Assembly: GCA_039105265.1 (NCBI GenBank)
Contig: JAPFFF010000001.1
Coordinates: 7,130,001-7,194,000, forward strand
Direction: 5' to 3'
From: Tritrichomonas musculus
Taxonomy: Eukaryota; Parabasalia; Tritrichomonadida; Tritrichomonadidae
Length of the DNA stretch: 64,000 nt
Shown here: piece after piece, positions 1-7,700 of the stretch
Numbering within the stretch: position 1 is the first letter of the stretch
Layout: every line of letters begins with the position of its first letter
The notes under the pieces: generated by a model
Seen by the model: only the letters and a program-made list of their open reading frames with translations
The model's database searches: none
What the model was told of the DNA's origin: nothing
Program-made: the position numbers and the translations under genes

Positions 1-30
1 ACTAATATTTCATATATCATTTATTAGTTT

Positions 31-606
31 TTAAATACATGTTTTTAATGAAATGTTGTGTCTAATGAGTTCGGTATAAATGCTATTATATTTGTATTTC
101 AAGTCATTTGATTCATTATTTTTGTACACCAAAATCCTATCAATCAAAAGATATTTGGAACGAGAAACACAACCATTACACGCACAATCATCATTAACAA
201 TCAATTCAACTTTATCAGCTTGTGTTAGTAATTTGATGAGTTCCATTAATGTATTTGAATGACAAATCAATAAATCATTGACTTTTATTGGATTTGTTTC
301 ATAGATTGATAACAATATCTCAAGGAATTTGTTTCTGGTTTCAAGTTCTGTTATATCAGCTCCTATATCACTTATACCCCTTTCTAGGGAAACGTTGTTT
401 GTTGGATGCTGTGATTGATATACTCCACTCATCTGAGGTATAGTAAAATTTGTGGCTTGAGATGATTGTGGTAATGGTTGAACTGATGGATATTCAACTG
501 GTTGTGGTTGCTTTGGTTTGATGTTTATATTAATACTGGTTGATTGTTCCTGCTTAACTGATGCATCGTTCTCACTGGAAAGAATACGTGCACGGTTTAA
601 AGACAT
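31..606 (-). CDS. Unknown Polinton protein with CxCxxC motif
   Basis: A 191-residue protein of unknown function. The first 75 residues are Pro/Gln/Ser-rich and probably disordered. The conserved part (about residues 88-191) is helical and carries a C-x-C-x2-C cluster near residues 141-146 followed by VSRSKY, possibly metal binding. A homologue occupies the right edge of the window in element G, where it follows the packaging ATPase, so in A the ATPase is expected just left of the window. Upstream is TTTTATTTTTATTCAA-ATG, the promoter-like arrangement seen before many genes here. No family was recognised. Confidence 0.7.
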   Translation of the reverse strand: MSLNRARILSSENDASVKQEQSTSININIKPKQPQPVEYPSVQPLPQSSQATNFTIPQMSGVYQSQHPTNNVSLERGISDIGADITELETRNKFLEILLSIYETNPIKVNDLLICHSNTLMELIKLLTQADKVELIVNDDCACNGCVSRSKYLLIDRILVYKNNESNDLKYKYNSIYTELIRHNISLKTCI

Positions 607-654
607 TTGAATAAAAATAAAACAACATCAATGATGAGTCATTCAATGATTCAT

Positions 655-900
655 TTACAAAGTCATCTGTTCAGCTGATTTGATACGTTCATCAATAGCT
701 CTTAATTGTATTTTAATCGATTCAATATCATTAAATAGTTGTTTATATATCGACAATATGTGAATCATCTTATCAAACTTTCCGTTTAATGCATCATCTT
801 CAGAATTCATGCATTCATTGAATATCTTATCCTTTACCCTTCTAAACTGAGCGTGTAAAGCTGAAGAATCACAACTCAAACCATTAAGTGCACTATTCAT
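655..900 (-). CDS. Small coiled-coil protein
   Basis: An 81-residue protein, mostly predicted helical with heptad-like spacing (IHILSIYKQLFNDIESIKIQL), so probably a small coiled coil. It lies in a leftward run with its neighbours, and the sequence before its ATG (TTTTATTTTTGGTTTAA-ATG) matches the promoter-like pattern of other genes in the element. No homologue is visible elsewhere in the window and the function is unknown. It could be a structural or regulatory accessory protein. Confidence 0.55.
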   Translation of the reverse strand: MNSALNGLSCDSSALHAQFRRVKDKIFNECMNSEDDALNGKFDKMIHILSIYKQLFNDIESIKIQLRAIDERIKSAEQMTL

Positions 901-937
901 TTAAACCAAAAATAAAACTTCAAAAGATTCAATGAAT

Positions 938-1444
938 TCAAATCAATTGTGGTCTTCTTTGATTGTTATTGTTATTATTGTTATTGTTATCATTGTCATC
1001 ATTGTCATGAGTCTGTTGCCTTTTCAATGTGAGAATCTTGTTAACCATGTACGTTGATATATCTATGTTTAAATGCTTTTTGATTAATAGTTTTGTGTAT
1101 GATGCTTGTTTATGTGCTGGCAACTTATTAATTTCATTCATTCGTTCTTCATCAAGGAACTGCATGACTAATTCACGGTCATGAGCGTTTAAGAACTTTG
1201 ATGAATTGAATAAGGAGCGCTTTGGTTTATCACTTTTTGGTGTTATATCATTCAATAAACTATTTTGTTCAGAGAAATGGGGTAGATTTTCATCATCTGA
1301 TGATGAATCATTATTGTCATTGTCAAATGAAACGTTATTCACAAGGTTCCTGAAAGCTTCATTATCATCTGATTTAGCAATCAATATCGTTAACAAATGA
1401 CGGATTGCATCAACATGTTTCAATATCTCTATTAATTCTGTCAT
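938..1444 (-). CDS. Small conserved Polinton protein with C-terminal helical domain
   Basis: About 168 residues. The start is placed at the internal ATG (protein begins MTELIEILKHVD) because TTTTTTATTTCATTGAA directly precedes it and the homologue in element C begins MTNEII; an upstream in-frame ATG at 1489 is the alternative. The C-terminal 60-70 residues (FNSSKFLNAHDRELVMQF to STYMVNKIL) are conserved in C (38106-38540) and D (51129-51377), suggesting a small helical, possibly DNA-binding domain. The tail is a poly-Asn/Asp run from an ATT/GTT microsatellite. In A the gene is divergent from pPolB; in C and D it lies downstream on the polymerase strand. Confidence 0.65.
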   Translation of the reverse strand: MTELIEILKHVDAIRHLLTILIAKSDDNEAFRNLVNNVSFDNDNNDSSSDDENLPHFSEQNSLLNDITPKSDKPKRSLFNSSKFLNAHDRELVMQFLDEERMNEINKLPAHKQASYTKLLIKKHLNIDISTYMVNKILTLKRQQTHDNDDNDNNNNNNNNNQRRPQLI

Positions 1445-1510
1445 TTCAATGAAATAAAAAACCTGAATTATTTTTTTTTGATTTAACATTTTTCAAATTT
1501 CAAATAATTT

Positions 1511-1531
1511 GATTTTTTAATTATATCATAA
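1511..1531 (+). promoter_or_regulatory. Candidate promoter/initiator of pPolB
   Basis: A GATTTTTTAA tract followed by TCATAA directly abutting the pPolB ATG. TCA-Y-W-W matches the trichomonad initiator consensus. The same arrangement recurs before other genes in the window, for example at 32479-32498 and 61946-61961. Assignment is by pattern only. Confidence 0.45.
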
Positions 1532-4500
1532 ATGAGTTCTCGTTATTACTATCAAAAAGATACCAAATCATTTGTTATTGAACAAATCAGGTATATCAAT
1601 AATGAACTTCAATTAAAACCTCGCTTATCAACATCTAAACCTAGTGATTATGATGTTAAACACTTCAAATCAATCTTAGAAAACTATCTAACTTCATTCG
1701 GTTTTAGAGAACATGAAGGTGATAGAATCAATGATACAACAATATTAGCTTTCGTCAATAGAATGAAGAAAGAAGCAGAAGAACAAGAAGAAGAGGAGGA
1801 AGAGGAACAATTTGAAGAAGAAGAACAAGATGATGAACAAAAACTAAAACAAAAACAAATCGAGGACAACATTAAAATTGCTCATGATGCACTCAACAAA
1901 GCCCTTCAATTAATTAAATCTGAAAATATATTATTGAGACCATTACCACCAAAGACAAACAAACAACCTCAACGATATGAAGATATTCGATTCAACAATG
2001 AAAATGCTGAATTAATTGAATACATCAAAAAGTTTGGCTATAAAGGTGTTCATTCAAAACATGATTCATATTTCATAATCAATGAACCTGAAAACTTTGA
2101 TGAAGCCGTCGAAGCATGCAGTCATTTCATTGACCAATTCCCAAATGATAGTGAAAAGGTTGAACGATTAGATGAAGACAGTAAAGAACCAATCAAAATA
2201 TATTACAAAAACGGAGTTTCATCAATTGAAGACATCAATGAATATTTAACTGAGACAGTGTTTAAACAAGAAGTGAAACCGTTCAAAATATATTTTCAAT
2301 TGACAGGCATATTTGAGATACCGCCCAAGAATGAAAACGAAAGATATACGTATGAAGCAAGTGAAATCAAATGGAAGAACTATAAATCATCAATTCCGAT
2401 AATAGTTAGAGAGAGTAAAGATGTTGACAAAGTTAAACTGTATGTTGAATCAAAAATACATGAATATGAAACCACTACTTCAAACATCAAATTATGTATC
2501 GTTTGGTCTGTTTCGTTTACAATCTCACGAGTTGTTAAGATAACAGGAAAGATTGATGAAGTTTCAGAATTGTTTGGCAAAAATAAATATATCATTATTG
2601 ATAACGTTGATGATTGTTTGTGTTGGTATCGTTTCCTTGCTTGTTGTTTGAATAAGCAACTTATCGAAACACGAACATTTAAAATCTCTGACAGAACAGC
2701 AGCAGCAAAGAAAATATTATGTGATGAACACGGTTTGAGTTATACAAAGAAGCCTTCAAAAGCAGCAAAACAATTAATCAACACCTTCAAAGGAATCACA
2801 ATTGAAGAAATGAAAGAATCAGCGAAGAATCATAACATCAATGTCAACATTTATGAATACAACCAAACTGAAACAGATAAAAAAGGCTTTTTCGATTTAC
2901 AAGACCAATGGCATAACACAGACGAATCAAACAAAACGTTTTCAGCTCTCTTGTATTCAAAGGATAAGATAATTCACATAATGTACATCATCAACGCTGA
3001 AGCATTAACAAATATTCATATATGTCCTCATTGTGGTTCATACATTCACAAAGGACATGAACATATGGATAGATTCAACAGACATGTAGATAAATGTGAG
3101 AAGCTAGGAGGCAAATTCAAAAAGGATTTCATACCTTCACGAGAAGCTTTACCATATTGTCCACACATTTTAAACAATCCTGTTTATTTGTATTGTCTTT
3201 CATATGAACTTGAATGGAAGCCAACAATTCATTATATCACTTATGATTTTGAAACAATGGAACAAAAGATTGAAAAGAAAGTCAGTGATAAATCAGTTAT
3301 CAATTCTCGATTGATTCCTTTGAGTGTTTCATCATGTGTGAAGCTTGATAAAGGATTGATAACAAAGAACTTTGATATACGAACAAATGACTTCATTGCC
3401 AAATGGATTGACTGGTTATTTGTTGCTGGCTGTGATGTGTATGCTGATAAGTTGAATCATTTGAAATCATTCATCAAAGATAAATCGGAAGAAGAACTCA
3501 ATAAAATAGATACATCATTGAAAACAATAACAGTATTCGGTTTTAATTCATCACGATTTGATTCAAACTTATTCAAAGAGCAATTGATTAAAAATCATTG
3601 GTCTATCGATAGCGGAATGATTGGAACAGCTACATCATTGAAACAATTTATATTGAAATCATCAAAGTATCCTATTCGATTACGATTCATTGACGCACAA
3701 GCATTTGTTGCTGGAGGAACACTCAAACAGTTTGGAATCGATTTTGGCGGTATATCTAACAGTTCGAAAGGTGTCTTTCCTTATGAAGCAATCAACAGTG
3801 ATAATTATAATGAAGTGTTATCAAAGAGTGAACCGTTCAAATATGAAGACTTCTACAGTTATCTCAATCAAAAGAATCCATTAACAAAAGCTGATTATGA
3901 AGAGTATTTGATTGATTCAAAGAGGTTTGCAACACGTTGGGATTATTTGTTATCATACAATGACAATGATGTTGAAATGATGATTAAACCGATTGACAAC
4001 CTTATTCAAATGAATGCTGAATATAAAGTTGATTTGATTAGCAATCTTTCGTTATCAAAGAATGCTTCATGTATCAAATATGCTCTTGCTTACAAAGATT
4101 TCAACCCGAAGAACGACTATGAAATCATCAACAAGATGAATACATTTAAACCAACAATGAAATGGTGGTTAAATAAATGTGATAATTATCGAAAGCAAGA
4201 CATGAAACATAATTTTTGCTCGCAAAAAGGCGATTCATCGCTTCAATCAAATCAAAATCAACGAGATATTTCAAAATGTGTTAGTGAAAAGGATTTCGAA
4301 GCATTCATGAAATTGTATGAATCAAATGAAACAGGTAAATGTCATTTATGTGGTGAACACTTTACTTACAACAACAAACCGACACTTGACAGAATAGATA
4401 ACAACAAAGGGCATCAGATTGATAACTGTTTACTTGCTTGTGCTGAATGTAATCGTTTAAGACAAAGAGATGATGACAAGATAACAAGAACCAAAATACA

Positions 4501-6115
4501 ATTGAAGAAATTCTGCAAGCTCCATCACCTGCCAACACTCATAACTGATGAAAAAGAATACTACAATTTGAGAGAGAACATAACGGGAGGATTATCAAAT
4601 GTACTTCATCGTGTGAACATCAGAGGTCAAACATTAATCAATAAACTCAAATATGATGCCGTTAATGACAGAATCATTAGCTATGACACTTCAAACACAG
4701 TCTCTCACGTTGCTGGTATTGATTTCAATTCATTGTATCCTTCATCATTCAGTTCAGTAAAACATTCATTTAATCCTTATCACGGAGGAATCATGTACAT
4801 GCCTGGCTCATTTATAAAACGATTTGATGTTTATGATGAACAAGGAAACAAGAATGAAAAGGTATTCAATGCTGCAATGAATATCATTCAATCAAAGAAA
4901 CGATTTGATGCAAACCCTGAGTTTATATTCAAAGCTGAAGTCAAATTGAGATGTCCAAAGAATAAAATCAATGATTTGATTAACTTTCCTCCTGTGTTTA
5001 GAAATATCAATATAATGAATGATGAACAAACGATTGGAAGTTATATGTACAAATACATGAAAGACAATAAACTGAATTCAGCAGATAAAGAAACAAGAAA
5101 GCTGACAATGTTGCTTGATACATGCGGAACATTTATGACGTTCTCGAATTACCTTTTATGGTTTTTAATCGACCACGGACTTATTGTTGATGACATTAAG
5201 AGCTTAAGTTTATATGAAGCTCATGACGGATTCAATCAATTTGTTTGTGAGTTTATGAAGAAGCGTCAAGATATATTGTCAGGAAAGGCACACGGGAACG
5301 AAAAGTTTTACAAGATTAGTATGAACGGATCTTACGGATATGACGGAATGAATTCAGAGAACTTCAATAAAGTCAGAATTGTTGATAAAAATAAAGCTTT
5401 TCAATTGATAGCATCCGATACTTATCGCAATGGATGTAAATTGTCAAATGATTGTTATTTGATACAATCACAACCTCATTCATTCAAATGTAATACATGT
5501 CTTCAGGAATCATTTTGGACATTAGACAATGCGAAATATTGGTATTTGACTTTCCTTTATGACTTTCTTTACAAATGCATTGACATGAATAAGATTCATT
5601 TCAACTCGGTCGATACGGACAGCCTTTACATGTCTATAGCTGGTGATATGAATAAACCGATTGACCAGTTGTTTGATTATGTCATCAAAGACAAATCATT
5701 TTATGACAAACACATTTATAGCTTTATGCCAAATCCTGCAATCAATGATGTATATGATGAGAAAAAGATTCTCGGATGCTGTGTAGAAAAGTTTGGAGCA
5801 AATCAAATTGCTTTATGTGCCAAGTGTTATACGATTTGGTCAGATGACAAAACAATTTCATTAAAGCTCAAAGGTGTTTCATTGAAGAAGAACAACATCA
5901 AATCAAGTGATTACAAAAATGTCATTGAAAAACAATCAATAATGAAAGGAAAGAATATAAACCTTCAATTAAATTCACAACTGATGAGTAAAATAACTGT
6001 TATCAAAAATGCTTTAACAGCAGCACATTCAAAAATGTTAGTATTATCAAATCATTGTTGTTGTCCTTATGTCAATGGTTTCACTGCAAAGGATTATTTC
6101 ATTGAGAATCATTAA
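1532..6115 (+). CDS. Protein-primed DNA polymerase B (pPolB) with OTU-like and HNH-like domains
   Basis: Replicative polymerase of the element, 1527 residues. Approximate order: Glu-rich segment (80-105); OTU-like cysteine-protease-like region from DDCLCWYRFLA (about 360) to IIHIMYI (about 482); C2H2-like finger CPHC..H..C (about 498-523); exonuclease motifs YDFET (about 571), FGFNSSRFDSN and YNDNDVEMM; HNH/zinc module CHLC to CAECNRLR (about 937-976); polymerase motifs A DFNSLYPS (about 1064), B KISMNGSYGY (about 1260) and C DTDSLY (about 1360). Motifs A to C identify family B polymerases of the protein-primed type. The N-terminal extension makes it longer than phage-type pPolBs. The frame is open throughout and its stop is followed by A (TAAA). 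Confidence 0.92.
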   Translation: MSSRYYYQKDTKSFVIEQIRYINNELQLKPRLSTSKPSDYDVKHFKSILENYLTSFGFREHEGDRINDTTILAFVNRMKKEAEEQEEEEEEEQFEEEEQDDEQKLKQKQIEDNIKIAHDALNKALQLIKSENILLRPLPPKTNKQPQRYEDIRFNNENAELIEYIKKFGYKGVHSKHDSYFIINEPENFDEAVEACSHFIDQFPNDSEKVERLDEDSKEPIKIYYKNGVSSIEDINEYLTETVFKQEVKPFKIYFQLTGIFEIPPKNENERYTYEASEIKWKNYKSSIPIIVRESKDVDKVKLYVESKIHEYETTTSNIKLCIVWSVSFTISRVVKITGKIDEVSELFGKNKYIIIDNVDDCLCWYRFLACCLNKQLIETRTFKISDRTAAAKKILCDEHGLSYTKKPSKAAKQLINTFKGITIEEMKESAKNHNINVNIYEYNQTETDKKGFFDLQDQWHNTDESNKTFSALLYSKDKIIHIMYIINAEALTNIHICPHCGSYIHKGHEHMDRFNRHVDKCEKLGGKFKKDFIPSREALPYCPHILNNPVYLYCLSYELEWKPTIHYITYDFETMEQKIEKKVSDKSVINSRLIPLSVSSCVKLDKGLITKNFDIRTNDFIAKWIDWLFVAGCDVYADKLNHLKSFIKDKSEEELNKIDTSLKTITVFGFNSSRFDSNLFKEQLIKNHWSIDSGMIGTATSLKQFILKSSKYPIRLRFIDAQAFVAGGTLKQFGIDFGGISNSSKGVFPYEAINSDNYNEVLSKSEPFKYEDFYSYLNQKNPLTKADYEEYLIDSKRFATRWDYLLSYNDNDVEMMIKPIDNLIQMNAEYKVDLISNLSLSKNASCIKYALAYKDFNPKNDYEIINKMNTFKPTMKWWLNKCDNYRKQDMKHNFCSQKGDSSLQSNQNQRDISKCVSEKDFEAFMKLYESNETGKCHLCGEHFTYNNKPTLDRIDNNKGHQIDNCLLACAECNRLRQRDDDKITRTKIQLKKFCKLHHLPTLITDEKEYYNLRENITGGLSNVLHRVNIRGQTLINKLKYDAVNDRIISYDTSNTVSHVAGIDFNSLYPSSFSSVKHSFNPYHGGIMYMPGSFIKRFDVYDEQGNKNEKVFNAAMNIIQSKKRFDANPEFIFKAEVKLRCPKNKINDLINFPPVFRNINIMNDEQTIGSYMYKYMKDNKLNSADKETRKLTMLLDTCGTFMTFSNYLLWFLIDHGLIVDDIKSLSLYEAHDGFNQFVCEFMKKRQDILSGKAHGNEKFYKISMNGSYGYDGMNSENFNKVRIVDKNKAFQLIASDTYRNGCKLSNDCYLIQSQPHSFKCNTCLQESFWTLDNAKYWYLTFLYDFLYKCIDMNKIHFNSVDTDSLYMSIAGDMNKPIDQLFDYVIKDKSFYDKHIYSFMPNPAINDVYDEKKILGCCVEKFGANQIALCAKCYTIWSDDKTISLKLKGVSLKKNNIKSSDYKNVIEKQSIMKGKNINLQLNSQLMSKITVIKNALTAAHSKMLVLSNHCCCPYVNGFTAKDYFIENH

Positions 6116-6124
6116 ATGCAGGTA

Positions 6125-6213
6125 TGGCAGAAAATTGCCAGACCAAAATGTGAGTGGTAGAATATTACCAGTCGTGAAATCAATAATGAAAGTGGGTCGG
6201 TCGGAATTCCGAC
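6125..6213 (+). other. Three serial hairpins between pPolB and KilA-N gene
   Basis: Two hairpins with 5-bp stems and 6-nt loops, TGGCA-GAAAAT-TGCCA (6125-6140) and TGGTA-GAATAT-TACCA (6155-6170), differ by a compensated C-G to T-A pair. A perfect 14-bp palindrome GTCGGAATTCCGAC (6200-6213) follows. They could be a 3' RNA element, a transcription boundary or a protein-binding cruciform. The role is unknown. Confidence 0.6.
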
Positions 6214-6291
6214 TAACCAGAAGTCATTTGAAAATCATTTATTTTTGATTTGATTTATTTTTAAATCAATTTTTTATCAGCAATTCAAACA

Positions 6292-7056
6292 ATGAGCAGC
6301 AACACAACAAACACAGCCACAAACACAAACGCCACAACTCAACCAATCAACAATGATTATGAATATATTCAATACAATCAGCGTTTGAGAATCATTCATT
6401 CAAAACAAGATGATATGTATCAGATGCAATCAATCATAACAGCTTGTAAATCAAAGAAGCAACCAACAAGATGGCTTAATTTAAATGAAACACACGAAAT
6501 TCTTAATGAATTGCGGTCTATGCAAAATTGCACCGACCAAGAATTAATACAAAATCGTCCAAATTTATCAAATGAATTAAAAGGAACTTATATTCATCGA
6601 TTACTTGTTAATGATATAGCTTGTTGGGCAAGTAGAAAATATGCAATATTTATTGCACAATTACTTGATTCTCATTTTGAACATGAACGACAACAATTGG
6701 TTGAAGAAATACAACAAAAGAAACCACGGCTCGTACCATCTAACAAAGAACACAATTACAAGTATTTGATTTGGAAAGAAACCAATGATGCTGAAAACAC
6801 AATTCTTCATCTTGTGAGAAGAAACAAGCGAACATTCAGAGCTGTATCAACACATAACAATGATAATGAAAGATTCTATTTCAAAAATAATTTGCCTATT
6901 GCAATGACACCAAATGAAGACATTAAAGAACTTGTCAAGAACAACTTCCCTCGTAATGATTATACCATCAATGGTTGCAACATTATAATAAAGAATGAAC
7001 GGCTGGAACAATTACACACACTCATTGATGAATATTTCAATCAATTTCAATCATGA
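6292..7056 (+). CDS. KilA-N domain protein
   Basis: A 254-residue protein. Residues about 60-130 fit the KilA-N DNA-binding domain of large DNA viruses and phages: PTRWLNLNETHEILNEL, then KGTYIHRLLVNDIACWAS at about 97-114, matching the family signature (gtyvh..l...ia.Wa). The N-terminus is Thr/Asn-rich and disordered; the C-terminal 100 residues are a separate domain ending in a helix. It probably binds DNA and regulates element expression or replication. It follows pPolB on the same strand with TTTTTTATC upstream. Elements C and D carry a different small gene in this position. Confidence 0.75.
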   Translation: MSSNTTNTATNTNATTQPINNDYEYIQYNQRLRIIHSKQDDMYQMQSIITACKSKKQPTRWLNLNETHEILNELRSMQNCTDQELIQNRPNLSNELKGTYIHRLLVNDIACWASRKYAIFIAQLLDSHFEHERQQLVEEIQQKKPRLVPSNKEHNYKYLIWKETNDAENTILHLVRRNKRTFRAVSTHNNDNERFYFKNNLPIAMTPNEDIKELVKNNFPRNDYTINGCNIIIKNERLEQLHTLIDEYFNQFQS

Positions 7057-7145
7057 ATGAATAAAAATAAATGACACATTTATATGTTTTTATTTTTGTA
7101 CTCCACTGATTGAACAAAAAAAAATATAGAACTTCGGGGCAAAAA

Positions 7146-7284
7146 CCCACAAAGAACCGTCATTCAGTGTTATTATTAAAGTAATATGTATAAAGATTAT
7201 TAATGTAAAGAGTACGGTGTATTTTGACGGTTCTTTGTGGGAACACGTTAAAGTGTTTTTAGTTTTTTGACGGTTCTTTGTGGG
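7146..7284. repeat. 17-bp repeat, three copies (one inverted, two direct)
   Basis: TGACGGTTCTTTGTGGG occurs at 7225-7241 and 7268-7284, and as its exact reverse complement at 7146-7162. The copies differ in no base. They could pair as a long hairpin or act as binding sites, in the spacer where two convergent genes end. Confidence 0.8.
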
Positions 7285-7436
7285 AAACCATTTATAATAG
7301 TTTTTTTTCATGAATTGTTTTAATGTATACGGGTTGTACATTCTGCCTCTCTTATATTATTATCTTTCGAATCCAGCGGTTGCTTTCTACATTTTCTAGG
7401 ATAATATATAAAATAATACAGAAAAGTGTCATGTAT

Positions 7437-7510
7437 GTGAATCGAACCTACCACCTTTACAAGGTCTCTGTAGACGCAATACCCATCATGCCATATCATT
7501 GCCGTATAAT
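7437..7510 (-). other. tRNA-like or SINE-like remnant
   Basis: On the minus strand TGGCATGATGGG (7482-7493) resembles an A box and GGTTCGATTC (7439-7448) a B box at tRNA-like spacing, with an anticodon-loop-like ACCTTGTAAAGGT between them. The acceptor stem does not pair, so this is not an intact tRNA gene. A degenerate tRNA-derived sequence or chance are both possible. Confidence 0.25.
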
Positions 7511-7700
7511 AATAGTTTTCATTTACAGATTTATATTTAAATGGTTATATACTATATTGGTTTACACATTTATAGCAATATTAGCGAAAAATTTTTCGAG
7601 AACTTTTTCTGAAGAAAAATTCTTCTTTGACCAGATATGTATTGAAATCATGAATTAATAAATAAATGAACAAAAATAAAATGAAAATCAATCAATTGAT

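Larger units (their letters stand above)
7057..7700. other. Non-coding spacer with repeats
   Basis: A 0.64-kb stretch between the tail-to-tail KilA-N and fibre genes. It holds three copies of a 17-bp repeat (7146-7284), a tRNA-like stretch on the minus strand (7437-7510) and a perfect palindrome CGAAAAATTTTTCG (7585-7598). The corresponding interval in C and D is occupied by a small gene or is nearly absent, so this looks like inserted or degenerate DNA. No convincing gene was found in it. Confidence 0.6.

Noticed and set aside
4340-4470. Intein in the polymerase
   Set aside because: The HNH-like module lacks intein splicing blocks (N-terminal Cys/Ser block and C-terminal His-Asn), and flanking residues are conserved across copies as normal protein.
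1532-6115. Host origin of the polymerase or other genes
   Set aside because: Exonuclease and A-B-C motifs, co-location with integrase, ATPase and capsid, and bounding termini all identify Polinton genes; no host gene was found in the window.
7437-7510. Functional tRNA gene
   Set aside because: The acceptor and T stems do not pair adequately.
7323-7658. 111-aa plus-strand open frame in the KilA-N/fibre spacer
   Set aside because: It runs through the repeat and tRNA-like region, has an Ile/Phe/Tyr-rich composition typical of translated AT-rich spacer, and has no promoter pattern or homologue.
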